Shown: positions 16,958 through 25,838, counted from the stretch's first letter. The stretch: DNA of 64,000 nucleotides from Clavibacter sp. B3I6 (GCF_030816895.1 NZ_JAUSYL010000001.1:1984001-2048000), one strand, 5' to 3'. Translations and numbers: made by a program. The notes: a model not told the origin generated them from the letters alone.

Positions 16958-17883
16958 CTCGACGCCTCGTGACCGTGGCCGCCGCGGCCGGGTTCGTGCT
17001 CGCGTGGAGCTCCGGCTTCCTCATCGCGGCCATCGGCACGGTCGAGGTGCCCGCGACGACGCTGCTCCTCTGGCGCTTCGCGCCGCTCGCGGTGGTGCTC
17101 GCGGCGCTCGTCGTCGTGACCGGCGCGGCCCGCGGGATCGCCCCGCGGACGCTCGGCCGGCAGGCGCTCATCGGCGGCTTCGCGCAGCTCGGCTACTGCG
17201 CGTTCGTGTACGCGGCGATCGGCGCGGGGATCGCGACCGGCACCACGGCGCTCATCGACGCGGTGCAGCCGCTCGTCGTCGCGACCCTCGTGGGCCCGCT
17301 GCTCGGGCTGCGCGTGCGCGGCGCGCAGTGGGGCGGGCTCGCGCTCGGCGCGGTGGGGGTGGTGCTCGTGGTGCGGTCGCAGGCGGGGGCGGCGGATGCG
17401 GATCCCGTCGCGTACCTGCTCCCCGCGGCGGCGATGGCGTGCCTCGTGGCCGGCACGTTCCTCGAGCGCCGGTCCAACGGGCGGCCGCCCGTGCTCGTGA
17501 CCCTGACCGTGCACGTCGCCGTCACCTCGGTGGCCCTGCTGGTCGCCGCCGCCGCGACGGGGACGCTCGCCCCGCCCGCGGATCCCGCCTTCTGGATCAC
17601 CACCGTCCTCGCCGCCCTCGTGCCCACCCTCGGCGCCTACGGCCTGTACTGGTGGCTGCTCGAGCGGGTCGGGATCACGGCGCTCAACGCCCTGCTCTTC
17701 CTGGTCGCCCCGACCACGGCGGCGGCGGGCGCGCTGCTGCTCGGTGAGCGGATCACGCTCGTGACGCTCGCCGGGTTCGCGCTGTGCGGCGCAGGAGTGG
17801 CCGTGGTGCTGGCGACGGAGGGGCGGCGACGCACGTCGCCGTCGGCCCGCCCCGCCCGGCCGGCCCGCGCGGCCGTCAACTAG
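16933..17883 (+). CDS. EamA/DMT-family exporter
   Basis: 316-residue membrane protein with ten predicted helices in two EamA repeats (the first starts at about residue 16, FVLAWSSGFLIAAIG; the second near LPAAAMACLVAGTFLERRS). These transporters export amino acids, metabolites or drugs by proton exchange. The ATG at 16933 lies 7 bases after TATAGT and its first codons contain a second operator copy. Regulated by the divergent TetR protein. Its TAG stop forms the -10 box of the next gene. Confidence 0.9.
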   Translation: MTSTQIGIPRRLVTVAAAAGFVLAWSSGFLIAAIGTVEVPATTLLLWRFAPLAVVLAALVVVTGAARGIAPRTLGRQALIGGFAQLGYCAFVYAAIGAGIATGTTALIDAVQPLVVATLVGPLLGLRVRGAQWGGLALGAVGVVLVVRSQAGAADADPVAYLLPAAAMACLVAGTFLERRSNGRPPVLVTLTVHVAVTSVALLVAAAATGTLAPPADPAFWITTVLAALVPTLGAYGLYWWLLERVGITALNALLFLVAPTTAAAGALLLGERITLVTLAGFALCGAGVAVVLATEGRRRTSPSARPARPARAAVN

Positions 17884-17892
17884 CATCGACGG

Positions 17893-18108
17893 ATGACCGC
17901 GGACGGACTGCAGGGACTCGTCGCCTCCCTGCGAGACCAGGGCCCGGCCGACGCCCTCCGCACCGTCGCCCGGCTGCGCGGCGAGCTCGCGCGCACGGAG
18001 GCGGGCCTCGTCCGCAGCGCGCGCCAGGCCGGGCTCTCCTGGGAGGCCATCGCGGAGTGCCTCGGCGTGACGAAGCAGGCCGTCCACCGCCGGTACGGCA
18101 AGCAGTAA
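17893..18108 (+). CDS. Small helix-turn-helix protein
   Basis: 71 residues: a helical N terminus, then a helix-turn-helix at about 45-68 (ARQAGLSWEAIAECLGVTKQAVHRRYGK). It has no ligand domain, so it is a compact DNA-binding protein, perhaps working as a dimer. TAGCAT, which begins with the stop codon of the EamA gene, lies 6 bases before the ATG. It sits just upstream of twin palindromes and a serine-hydrolase gene, and is the best local candidate to bind them. Confidence 0.75.
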   Translation: MTADGLQGLVASLRDQGPADALRTVARLRGELARTEAGLVRSARQAGLSWEAIAECLGVTKQAVHRRYGKQ

Positions 18109-18124
18109 CGCCGGCCCCGCGGAC

Positions 18125-18195
18125 GTCAACACACGTTGACGCCGTCCCTCGGTTCCGCTACCGTCGGCCGGGAGGATCCGTCAACACACGTTGAC
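18125..18195 (+). promoter_or_regulatory. Promoter with twin GTCAAC-N4-GTTGAC operators
   Basis: Two identical 16-bp palindromes lie at 18125-18140 and 18180-18195, 55 bp apart. The first overlaps a -35 box TTGACG (18136-18141); 17 bases on is TACCGT (18159-18164). Transcription would start near 18171, so the second palindrome is just downstream of the start site. This bracket is a standard repression layout. Confidence 0.8.
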
Positions 18196-18248
18196 GACCG
18201 TGGGCCGCGGAGGCCGACGGCGGATCCGGCATCGGAGGAGGCGACGAC

Positions 18249-19232
18249 GTGACGGCACGCGGATGGACGGGGGACGCGGAGCTGCTCGGCCCGGTCGGGC
18301 GGGCGCTGCGGACGTCGTGGCCGGCGGCGGTGGCGGTGGCCACGCCCGGGCGGGTGCTCGTCGCGACGACGCGCGCCGCGCCCGAGCGCGCCTACGAGAT
18401 CGGATCGGTCGGCAAGGCGCTCACGGGCATGCTGTTCGCCGACGCGCAGGAGCGCGGCCTGGTCACGCCCACGACCGCGCTGGGCGACCTGCTCCCCCTG
18501 GCCGACCACGGCCCGGTGGCCGGCGTGACCCTGGCCTCCCTCGCCGTGCACCGCTCCGGGCTCCCGCGGCTGGCCCCGGGCATGCACGTGCTCCGCCGCA
18601 GCATCGCCCTCTCCCTGCGCGGCGCGAACCCGTACGGCGAGACGCTCGACGAGCTCCTCGAGCAGACGCGCGGTGTGCGGCTCGGCCCCGCGCGGCCCCG
18701 CTACTCGAACCTCGGCTTCGAGCTGCTCGGGCACGCCCTGGGCAGCGCCGATGGCCGCGGGTACGGCGGGCTGCTGCGCGGCGTCCTGGGCGACGGCTGG
18801 TCGACCCCGGCCCGCCCGGAGGACCTCCGCGAGGTCGACCTGCGCGGATCCTCGCGGACCGGCCGACCGGTCGAGCCGTGGACGGGCGAGGGCCTGGCGC
18901 CCGCGGGCGGGATCCGGGCGAGCGTCGGCACCGTGGGCGCGCTGCTGCGGGCGATCCTCGACGGGTCGGCCCCGGGGATCGTGGCGCTCGACCCCGTCGC
19001 CGACTTCTCCTCGCGCGTGCGCATCGGGGCCGGGTGGATCACGCTCGCCCACCGCGGCCGTCCCGTGGCGTGGCACAACGGGATGACCGGCGGATTCGCC
19101 AGCTGGGTCGGCGTCGACCGCGCGGCCGGCGTCGGCGTGGGCGTGCTCTCCGCGCGGTGCCAGGGCGTCGATCGCGCCGGGTTCCGGCTGCTCGAGGAGT
19201 TCGCGGCGGACGGGGCGGCGACCCGGGGCTGA
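18249..19232 (+). CDS. Serine hydrolase of the beta-lactamase/class C family
   Basis: 327 residues. Motifs in order: SVGK (S-x2-K, nucleophile Ser at about 54), YSN at PRYSNLGF (about residue 155), and HNGMTGGF near the C terminus in place of KTG. This is the serine-active fold of class C beta-lactamases, DD-peptidases and esterases. I see no obvious signal peptide, so an intracellular esterase or peptidase is likelier than a true beta-lactamase. GGAGGAGG precedes GTG 18249. Transcription comes from a promoter framed by twin palindromes. Confidence 0.85.
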   Translation: MTARGWTGDAELLGPVGRALRTSWPAAVAVATPGRVLVATTRAAPERAYEIGSVGKALTGMLFADAQERGLVTPTTALGDLLPLADHGPVAGVTLASLAVHRSGLPRLAPGMHVLRRSIALSLRGANPYGETLDELLEQTRGVRLGPARPRYSNLGFELLGHALGSADGRGYGGLLRGVLGDGWSTPARPEDLREVDLRGSSRTGRPVEPWTGEGLAPAGGIRASVGTVGALLRAILDGSAPGIVALDPVADFSSRVRIGAGWITLAHRGRPVAWHNGMTGGFASWVGVDRAAGVGVGVLSARCQGVDRAGFRLLEEFAADGAATRG

Positions 19233-19254
19233 CGCGGCTCCGGGACCGCGGCTC

Positions 19255-19857
19255 CTACCCGGAGCCGGCCGGACGCACCGGCGGCGCCGGAGCCGGCGGC
19301 GCGGACCGCGGCAGCCCGCGCAGCCACACGTCGATCTCCCGGGTCGACCGCAGGCGCACGATCCGCAGGTGCGGGTGCGCGATGGCCGCCCGCACGATGC
19401 GCTGGCGCAGCTTCGCCCGCCCCTTCCACCCCCAGCGGATGATGTGCTCCGGGTCCGTGAGGATCGTGTGGAGAGGCGGCTCCACGTTCCCGTGCCAGAG
19501 CGGCACGCGGTACCAGCGGCGGTGCAGCGTGCGGCGGATCAACCGACCCATCTGCACCGCGACCGGCAGGTCGAGCCAGACCAGCGTGTCCGCGCGCGAC
19601 GGCAGCAGCTCCCCGAGCTGGGTCGTGTACTGCCACTCGCTGACCCAGGCGTTCCGGGAGGAGAAGGCCTCGACGTCGTCGCGGAAGCCGGGCAGCTCCG
19701 TCCAGCCGGGCCCGTGGAAGAGGGAGTCGAGCTCCCGGTACGGCACGCCGGTGCGCACGTGGATGCGCCGGGCGAGCGTGGACTTGCCGGTGCCCGCGGG
19801 CGCGCCGAGGAGGATGCGCCGGGGCGGCGGATCCAGGCGGTCGAGTGCTCCGAGCAT
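19255..19857 (-). CDS. P-loop kinase-like NTPase (FlaR/topology-modulation type)
   Basis: 200 residues with Walker A GAPAGTGKST at residues 18-27, the segment ELDSLFHGPGWTEL typical of adenylate-kinase-like topology-modulation proteins, and a hydrophobic strand TLVWLDLPV (Walker B-like). The latter part is Arg-rich (HRRWYRVPLWHG) as in the lid of kinases. The substrate is unknown. TAGGAT is 6 bases before the ATG on the minus strand, indicating leaderless expression. Convergent with the serine hydrolase. Confidence 0.8.
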   Translation of the reverse strand: MLGALDRLDPPPRRILLGAPAGTGKSTLARRIHVRTGVPYRELDSLFHGPGWTELPGFRDDVEAFSSRNAWVSEWQYTTQLGELLPSRADTLVWLDLPVAVQMGRLIRRTLHRRWYRVPLWHGNVEPPLHTILTDPEHIIRWGWKGRAKLRQRIVRAAIAHPHLRIVRLRSTREIDVWLRGLPRSAPPAPAPPVRPAGSG

Positions 19858-19923
19858 CCGCCGATCCTAGGGGGCGCGGGTGGGGCGGCACCGGGATCCG
19901 CCCCGCCGGAGTTGACTGGTCGG

Positions 19924-20373
19924 ATGCAGACGTTCCTCCCCTACCCGGACCTCGCGGCGAGCATGGCGGTGCTCGACGACAAGCGGCTCGGGAAGCAGCG
20001 CGTCGAGACGCTCCAGGTGATGAAGGCCGTGACCGTCCCGGGCTACGGCTGGCAGAGCCACCCCGTCACGCGCATGTGGCGCGGCTACCGGCCCGCGCTC
20101 ATGGAGTACCAGGAGGCGACCTGCGCCGAGTGGATGTCCCGCGGCTTCGCCGACACCTGCTTCGAGAAGACGCTCGTGATCCTCGCCGAGGTGCCCGAGG
20201 ACCTCGCCGCCTACACCGAGGGCCGCATCGCGCAGCCGCCGTGGTGGGGCCGCGAGGAGCTGCACCTCTCGCACCGCTCGAAGCTGCTGGCGAAGGCGCC
20301 GGCGCTGTACCGGCCGGCGTTCCCGGAGGATCCGGACGACCTCGACTACGTGTGGCCGGGCGCGAGCGCGTGA
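19924..20373 (+). CDS. MSMEG_6728-family protein (pyrimidine-dimer glycosylase-like)
   Basis: 149 residues. The sequence begins MQTFLPYPDLAASMAVLDDK and has RLGKQRVETLQVMKAV and GYGWQSHPVTRMWRGYRPAL, the distinctive pattern of the MSMEG_6728 family. That family is related by fold to pyrimidine-dimer DNA glycosylase, where an N-terminal amine is catalytic after Met removal. DNA repair is inferred, not shown. TTGACT is 6 bases before the ATG. Confidence 0.8.
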   Translation: MQTFLPYPDLAASMAVLDDKRLGKQRVETLQVMKAVTVPGYGWQSHPVTRMWRGYRPALMEYQEATCAEWMSRGFADTCFEKTLVILAEVPEDLAAYTEGRIAQPPWWGREELHLSHRSKLLAKAPALYRPAFPEDPDDLDYVWPGASA

Positions 20374-20406
20374 TCCGCGTCCCTGCGCCCGGGGTAGCCT
20401 CGACGC

Positions 20407-20481
20407 GTGAGCAGCACCAGCAGCGCGACGCCCTCGGGGTGCGGGGAGGTCGTCGGCGGCTCGTCCGTCGGCACCAGGTAG
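20407..20481 (+). CDS. 24-residue leader-like small ORF
   Basis: GTG 20407 stands exactly 6 bases after TAGCCT (20395-20400), the promoter-to-start geometry seen at many genes here. The frame codes MSSTSSATPSGCGEVVGGSS plus four residues, then TAG at 20479. It lies 132 bases before the FusB-like gene and could be a leader peptide for it. It could also be the relic of a longer gene. Nothing else is seen in 20374-20613. Confidence 0.4.
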   Translation: MSSTSSATPSGCGEVVGGSSVGTR

Positions 20482-20613
20482 TCACCGGATCCGCCGCCGT
20501 CCCCCCTCGGGGCCGGCCCGTCCCGGCGCGCCGTCGATCCGCGAGGATCCGGACGCCGACCCCCTGACACCCGTTCCCGCGGCACCGCCGCGACCCCGCA
20601 CGAAGGGCACCCC

Positions 20614-21105
20614 ATGCTCCCCCTGACCGAATCCGACATCCGCGCCTCCCTCGTCAACGCGTCCCAGCGCGAGGCGCGCGACCTCCACCTCCCGGAGGGC
20701 TTCGCCGACCTCCGCTGGGACCGCCTCGACTTCCTCGGCTGGCGCGACCCGAAGGCCCCGCAGCGCGGCATCGTCGTCGTCCCCGTGGGCGACCGCCTCG
20801 TCGGCGTGATGCTCCAGCAGGCGAGCGCCGCCCCGCGGTCGCGCGCCCAGTGCACCTGGTGCCAGGACGTGCGGCTCCCCGCTCCCGTGGTCTTCTACGG
20901 CGCGCGGCGGGCCGGGGCCGCGGGCCGCAACGGGAACACCGTGGGCACGCTCGTGTGCGCCGACTTCGAGTGCAACGCGAACGTGCGGAAGCCGCGCCCC
21001 ATCCCGTACCTCGGCTTCGACCCCGAGGCGGCGACCGCGCAGCTCATCGACGACCTGCGCACCCGCGTGGCGGCGTTCGCGGCGGACATCGCGTCGACGG
21101 CCTGA
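20614..21105 (+). CDS. FBP-domain (EF-G-binding, FusB-like) protein
   Basis: 163 residues with a C-terminal treble-clef zinc site: CTWCQDV (C-x2-C, about residue 79) and CADFEC (C-x4-C, about residue 120), framed by the FBP_C pattern RSRAQCTWC and NTVGTLVC. Relatives bind elongation factor G and free stalled ribosomes; in staphylococci this confers fusidic acid resistance. AAGGGC precedes ATG 20614. It acts in the cytoplasm. A leaderless mini-ORF upstream may regulate it. Confidence 0.88.
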   Translation: MLPLTESDIRASLVNASQREARDLHLPEGFADLRWDRLDFLGWRDPKAPQRGIVVVPVGDRLVGVMLQQASAAPRSRAQCTWCQDVRLPAPVVFYGARRAGAAGRNGNTVGTLVCADFECNANVRKPRPIPYLGFDPEAATAQLIDDLRTRVAAFAADIASTA

Positions 21106-21193
21106 CGGGCTGAGGCGCGGACGCGCTGAGGGTCGGACTGGCTGACCGCCGGGGCGGCTGCCCTGCACCGCGCGGATCCGCCAAGCTCGGGGC

Positions 21194-21532
21194 ATGCTCC
21201 TGCGCACCGTGATCCTGTTCGCCCTCGCCGCGGTCGCCGAGATCGGCGGCGCCTGGCTCGTCTGGCAGGCGGTGCGCGAGGGGCGGCCGTGGTGGTGGGC
21301 CGGGCTCGGGGTGATGGCGCTCGGCGCGTACGGCTTCATCGCGTCGCTGCAGGAGGACGCGTCCTTCGGGCGGATCCTCGCGGCGTACGGCGGCGTGTTC
21401 GTCGCGGGATCGCTCGCGTGGGGCGCCGTGGTGGACGGCTACCGGCCGGACCGCTGGGACGTGATCGGCGCGGTGATCTGCTTGCTCGGCGTCGCGGTGA
21501 TCATGTTCGGGCCGCGCGCGCAGGGCGCCTGA
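21194..21532 (+). CDS. YnfA/UPF0060 family membrane protein
   Basis: 112 residues and four predicted helices with the family signatures AEIGGAWLVWQAVREGRPWW and AYGGVFVAGSLAWG, and the ending DRWDVIGAVICLLGVAVIM. This small integral membrane family of the DMT superfamily has an unsettled function, with drug efflux reported for some members. CAAGCT lies 6 bases before the ATG. It stands alone between convergent or unrelated genes. Confidence 0.88.
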   Translation: MLLRTVILFALAAVAEIGGAWLVWQAVREGRPWWWAGLGVMALGAYGFIASLQEDASFGRILAAYGGVFVAGSLAWGAVVDGYRPDRWDVIGAVICLLGVAVIMFGPRAQGA

Positions 21533-21589
21533 CGCGCATCCGATGCGCCCGCCCGCGGCCGCCCGCGCGCCGGTGGGAGACGGACCGCG

Positions 21590-22807
21590 TCAGCCGGCCG
21601 CGTCGGGAGCCGCGGTGGTCGGCAGCGCGCACGGCTCGGGATCGGCGCCGAAGCGGAGCCACTCCGGGAGCTCCGCGGCGAACGCCTCGCGGGTGACCGC
21701 GTCGCCGAGCACGGTCCAGTCGACGCGCTCGCCGACCTCGGCCTCGTCCTTGTCCCACTCGAACCAGTTGACCATCTTGAGCTCGGGGAAGCGGGTCGCG
21801 GTCTCCTCCGACAGCACCTGCGACCACCACGCCCGCTTGATGGCGCGCTCGCCCGCCGCGTCCCCGCGCGGCACGACGAGGGCTGCCGTCTCGGGGATCG
21901 CGACCGGCTTGCCGTGCTCGACGCCGTACACGCCGTAGAAGTCGGGCACCGCGGTCTGGTCGCCGTCGAGCCCGTCGTACTCGCCGGTGAGCTGTGCGGC
22001 GAACTTGCCCTCCTCGGGGAGGACGTTCTCGCCCCAGGGGTGCTTCGAGCCCCAGTGGTACAGGGACATGCCGACCCAGTCGACCGCGTCGTCGCCCGGG
22101 TAGTAGGGGGCGTACGGGTCGTCGGCGATCGTGAGGGCGCCGTCGCCGTCCGTGTCGAGGATCGGGAACGCGGCGCTGTCGGGCGCGGCCGCGGCCGGGC
22201 CGCCTTCGAAGGGGTACCCGCCGCCCTCGTTCGGCGCCCACATCGTGGCGCTGCCGGGCGCACCCGCGTGCAGGGCGTCGGCCATGCGGCGGAAGGCCGC
22301 GACGTACTCCTCCGGCTGCTGGCCCCACGCGTACCAGGAGCCGTTCATCTCGTGGGCGAAGCGGACGACGACGGGCACTCCCGTGCGCTGGATCCCGTCG
22401 ACGAGCGACGCGACGTCGGCGGCCACGTCGTCGGTGACGGCCGCGAGCCCCTCGCGCGGCTCGAGCGTGAGCAGCAGCGTGCCGCCCATGCCGCGCACCT
22501 GCTCGCCGGCGGCGCGGACGTTCTCGAGGTCCGTCGCGTCCATCGGCACGTCGGCGAACGACACGGCGACCCCGGGGTCGCGGCCGAGCAGGTCCGCGTA
22601 CTCGGCGAGGGTCTGCTGACCCCAGTCGGGGTTCACGCCGAACAGCGCGCCGTCGGCGGGGACGGCGTCGGCCGCCGTGCGCGTGACGCAGGAGGGCAGC
22701 TCGGGCTCGCCGGGCGCGCACCCGGCGAGGAGGGCGAGGCCGGCGACGCCGAGGCCCGCGATCAGGGGGACGGACGAGAGGCGACGGCGGCGCGGCGAGG
22801 AGGACAT
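21590..22807 (-). CDS. GH26-like beta-mannanase lipoprotein
   Basis: 405 residues. The lipoprotein signal ends LLAGC with Cys30. The catalytic barrel has RFAHEMNGSWYAW (acid/base Glu in HEMNG) and a later IPETAA (likely nucleophile Glu), as in family 26 mannanases. A calcium-loop-like insert DTDGDGALTIADD lies mid-protein, followed by VDWVGMSLYHWG. It should hydrolyse beta-mannan or related glycans at the cell surface. GGGAG precedes ATG 22807; an ATG 9 bases upstream is less likely. No transport genes adjoin. Confidence 0.8.
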   Translation of the reverse strand: MSSSPRRRRLSSVPLIAGLGVAGLALLAGCAPGEPELPSCVTRTAADAVPADGALFGVNPDWGQQTLAEYADLLGRDPGVAVSFADVPMDATDLENVRAAGEQVRGMGGTLLLTLEPREGLAAVTDDVAADVASLVDGIQRTGVPVVVRFAHEMNGSWYAWGQQPEEYVAAFRRMADALHAGAPGSATMWAPNEGGGYPFEGGPAAAAPDSAAFPILDTDGDGALTIADDPYAPYYPGDDAVDWVGMSLYHWGSKHPWGENVLPEEGKFAAQLTGEYDGLDGDQTAVPDFYGVYGVEHGKPVAIPETAALVVPRGDAAGERAIKRAWWSQVLSEETATRFPELKMVNWFEWDKDEAEVGERVDWTVLGDAVTREAFAAELPEWLRFGADPEPCALPTTAAPDAAG

Positions 22808-22868
22808 CGCTCCCAATTATGAGGGCGGGGAAACGCCGATCCGTGCGCGCGCGGCGAACCGTGATCAC

Positions 22869-23543
22869 TCACTCCGCCCCGGCGCGCACCAGGCCCGTCT
22901 CGTAGGCGAGGACGACGGCCTGCACCCGGTCGCGCACGCCGAGCTTGGCGAGGATCCGGCCGACGTGCGTCTTCACGGTCGCCTCGGCGAGGAACAGGTC
23001 GCCCGCGATCTCCGCGTTCGAGCGCCCCTCGGCGACGCGGCGCAGCACCTCCGTCTCGCGCGGCGTGAGGGCGGCGAGCCGGGGGTGGATGCCCGCGGCG
23101 GCCGGCGCGGATCCCACGGGCAGCACGTCCGCGAACATCTCCAGCATCCGCCGGGTCACCCGCGGTGCGACCACGGAGTCGCCGGACGCCACGACGCGCA
23201 CCGCGGAGGCGAGCTCGGCCGGGGTCGCGTCCTTGAGGAGGAACCCGCTCGCGCCCGCGCGCAGGGCGGCGAAGGCGTGCTCGTCCACGTCGAACGTCGT
23301 GAGGATGAGCACGCGCACGTCCGGGTGCTCGGCCACGATCCGGCGGGTCGCCTCGATGCCGTCGACGCCCGGCATCCGCACGTCCATCAGCACCACGTCG
23401 GGACGGAGCGCGGCGACCTGGTCGATCGCGGTGCGCCCGTCGGCGGCCTCGCCCACGACCTCGAGGTCGGCGGCGCTCTCGAGCACGAGCCGGAAGCCCA
23501 TGCGCACCAGCGACTGGTCGTCCACCAGCAGGATCCGCGTCAT
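22869..23543 (-). CDS. NarL/LuxR-family response regulator
   Basis: 224 residues: receiver domain with DD at 8-9, phospho-acceptor Asp54 (VVLMDVRMPG) and LKDA after the conserved Lys, then a LuxR-type helix-turn-helix (LTPRETEVLRRVAEGRSNAEIA, TVKTHVGRILAKLG). Its start overlaps the kinase stop by ATGA, so it pairs with that kinase. The adjacent ABC-2 transporter is the usual target of such a pair in actinobacteria. Confidence 0.93.
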   Translation of the reverse strand: MTRILLVDDQSLVRMGFRLVLESAADLEVVGEAADGRTAIDQVAALRPDVVLMDVRMPGVDGIEATRRIVAEHPDVRVLILTTFDVDEHAFAALRAGASGFLLKDATPAELASAVRVVASGDSVVAPRVTRRMLEMFADVLPVGSAPAAAGIHPRLAALTPRETEVLRRVAEGRSNAEIAGDLFLAEATVKTHVGRILAKLGVRDRVQAVVLAYETGLVRAGAE

Positions 23544-24925
23544 CGTCCGTCCTCCTCATCGTCGTCGTGGTCCCACGGGAGCTCGGCGCGGACGCGCCAG
23601 CCCCGGCCGTGCGGGCCGGCCTCCACGGTGCCGCCGAACGCGGCCGCGCGCTCGCGCATGCCGAGCACGCCGCGTCCGGATCCGAGGGCCGGCTCCCCGG
23701 CGACGCCCGCGCCCCGGTCGGTCACGTCCACCTCGATGCGGCCGGGCGCGCGGCGGACCGCCACCTCCACGCCCGCGGTCGCCGGCGCGTGCCGGAGCAC
23801 GTTGGTCAGCGACTCCTGCACGATGCGGTGCACGGCGAGCTGCAGCGTCGCGTCGGCCTCGAGGAGCCGGGCGTCATCGAGGCCGGACGCCCGGACGGGC
23901 AGCCCGGCCAGCCGGAAGCGGTCGACGAGCGGGGCGATGTCCGGGATCCCGGGCAAGGGCGCGACCGACGGCTCCCCGCCGTCCGCGCCGGTCCCGCCCG
24001 GCGCCTCCCCGTCCAGCACGCCGAGCACGCGCCGCATGTCGCCGAGGGCGGTGCGGCCGGTCGCGACGAGCTCGTCGAGGGCGAGGCGGGCGCGGTCCGG
24101 CGCCCAGTCGAGCGCCATCGACGCGCCGCCGCCGAGGGCCACCATGACGGAGATGCCGTGCGCGACGACGTCGTGCATCTCGCGGGCGATGCGCGCCCGC
24201 TCGGCGGCCTGCGCCAGCCGGGTGCGCTGCTCGGCCTCGCGGGCCACGGCCTCGGCCGCCTCCACCAGGCGCGCCACGTGCAGGCGGCGGCTCCGGACGC
24301 TCGTGCCGACGGCCACGGCGAGGAGCGCCAGCACCAGCACGGGCAGGGCGATCTGCTGCCAGCCGCCGAGGGACGGATCCCGCGCGAGGGCGGCCCCGGC
24401 GGTCGGCTCGACCCGGCCGAGCCCGCTCATGATGGAGCCCACCTGGATCGGCAGGGGCAGCACCCGGGCGGTGGCGAGCATCGCGAGGACCGCGGGGACG
24501 CACACGGCCCACGTGATGAGGGGACGACGGGCGACCGCGACGGCGTACAGGGCGAGCGCCAGCCCCAGCTCGAACCCGGACGACGTGCCCGTCAGGGCGA
24601 GGGCGGCCAGCCCGAGGACCGCCATGCCCGCCGCGACCAGCACGGGACGGCGGCGTCGCCACGCGAGCAGCGCGCAGCCCGCGACCGTGAGCACCAGCGA
24701 GGCGGCCTGCATGCGGAGCACCTGCTCTCCGCCGAGGTGCGCGGAGAGCGAGTGCATGGAGTCGGCGCCCATGCCGACGGCCAGCGCCCAGGCCGCGAAG
24801 CAGGCGACGAGGACGACGTCCATCGCGACCGGCCGCCGCGCGAGGAACCGGCCGATCGGGCCGAGGCGCCGCACGTGCAGCTCGCGGAGGAGGGGCGCGG
24901 GCCCCGGCCCCGGCCCCGCGCTCAC
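23540..24925 (-). CDS. Sensor histidine kinase (HisKA_3 type)
   Basis: 461 residues: several N-terminal membrane helices, then the dimerisation box REMHDVVAHGISVMVAL with the phosphorylated His, and a C-terminal ATPase domain with LTNVLRHAPA (N box) and GRGVLGMRERA (G box). GTG 24925 follows AGGAG by 5 bases; an ATG at 25012, overlapping the permease stop, is possible but has no comparable signal. It would phosphorylate the NarL-type regulator encoded next. The signal is unknown. Confidence 0.9.
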   Translation of the reverse strand: MSAGPGPGPAPLLRELHVRRLGPIGRFLARRPVAMDVVLVACFAAWALAVGMGADSMHSLSAHLGGEQVLRMQAASLVLTVAGCALLAWRRRRPVLVAAGMAVLGLAALALTGTSSGFELGLALALYAVAVARRPLITWAVCVPAVLAMLATARVLPLPIQVGSIMSGLGRVEPTAGAALARDPSLGGWQQIALPVLVLALLAVAVGTSVRSRRLHVARLVEAAEAVAREAEQRTRLAQAAERARIAREMHDVVAHGISVMVALGGGASMALDWAPDRARLALDELVATGRTALGDMRRVLGVLDGEAPGGTGADGGEPSVAPLPGIPDIAPLVDRFRLAGLPVRASGLDDARLLEADATLQLAVHRIVQESLTNVLRHAPATAGVEVAVRRAPGRIEVDVTDRGAGVAGEPALGSGRGVLGMRERAAAFGGTVEAGPHGRGWRVRAELPWDHDDDEEDGR

Positions 24926-25004
24926 GCTCGCTCCTGGATCATCGTGAACACTCTGGCAGGTGGCGGACTCCCGGCGGGGTGCCGCGAGCGCGAGGGCTCG
25001 CGCA

Positions 25005-25838
25005 TCAGGCATCCCGGCGCCGCAGCAGCACGACCGCGACGGCGAGGACGCCGACGACCCAGACGAGCATCACGCCGTACCCGCCCCACGGCGTCAGCTC
25101 CGAGCTGTTCGAGACGGTGATCACCGAGCCGACCGCGTCCGAGCGGAGCAGGCGGCTGCCCGCGCTCGACGGCAGGTGCGCGGCGAGGGACTGCAGGGGC
25201 GCCCACGGGATCGCGGCGAGCAGGTTCTCGACCACGAGCAGCAGGCCGACCACGACGGAGATGCCGGCGGCGGGGCTGCGCACGAGCATGCCGATCCCGA
25301 AGGCGAGCGCGGCCACGGCGCCGAGGTAGAGGGGCGTGCCGAGGACGAGGCGGGCGTCCTCCCCGCGGGTCAGGTCGATCGACATGCCCGTCGGCCCGAA
25401 CCAGGGCGCGCACGCGGCCCAGGCGGCGAGCACCGCGACGGTCGACGCGGCCACGACCACGAGCACCACCACGAGCAGCTTGGCGAGGAGCGCGCGCACC
25501 CGCATGGGCGTGACGGTGAGGGTGGTGCGGATCTGGCCGGACCCGTACTCGCCCGCCACGACCATCACGCCGAGGATCGCGAAGGCCAGCTGCGCCAGCG
25601 CGACGCCGCCGGTCGCGTACGCCGCGCCGACCATGCCCTCCGAGCCGACGGCCTCCGGGACGCGGGCGATGCTGATGACGCGGGAGACCGCGAAGGCCGG
25701 CACGACGGCGGTGCCGAGCGCGAGGATCCACCAGGTGGAGCGCAGCGACCGGAGCTTGATCCACTCCCCGGCGACGAGCCGACGGAACGTGGCGGGCTGG
25801 ACGGCCGTGCGATGCACGGTCGAGACGACGGCGGTCAT
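25005..25838 (-). CDS. ABC-2 type transporter permease
   Basis: 277 residues with six predicted helices and the pattern typical of ABC-2 subunits following drug-type ATPases: LVAGEWIKLRSLRSTWWIL at the start, VVAGEYGSGQIRTTLTVTP in the middle, WGGYGVMLVWVVGVLAVAV at the end. It overlaps the ATPase gene by ATGA. With that ATPase it would export a lipid, peptide or drug. The two-component genes follow immediately. Confidence 0.9.
   Translation of the reverse strand: MTAVVSTVHRTAVQPATFRRLVAGEWIKLRSLRSTWWILALGTAVVPAFAVSRVISIARVPEAVGSEGMVGAAYATGGVALAQLAFAILGVMVVAGEYGSGQIRTTLTVTPMRVRALLAKLLVVVLVVVAASTVAVLAAWAACAPWFGPTGMSIDLTRGEDARLVLGTPLYLGAVAALAFGIGMLVRSPAAGISVVVGLLLVVENLLAAIPWAPLQSLAAHLPSSAGSRLLRSDAVGSVITVSNSSELTPWGGYGVMLVWVVGVLAVAVVLLRRRDA

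Noticed and set aside
18701..19891. Long minus-strand frame over the serine hydrolase and P-loop genes
   Set aside because: Low-complexity Arg/Pro translation; both real genes have full motifs in other frames.
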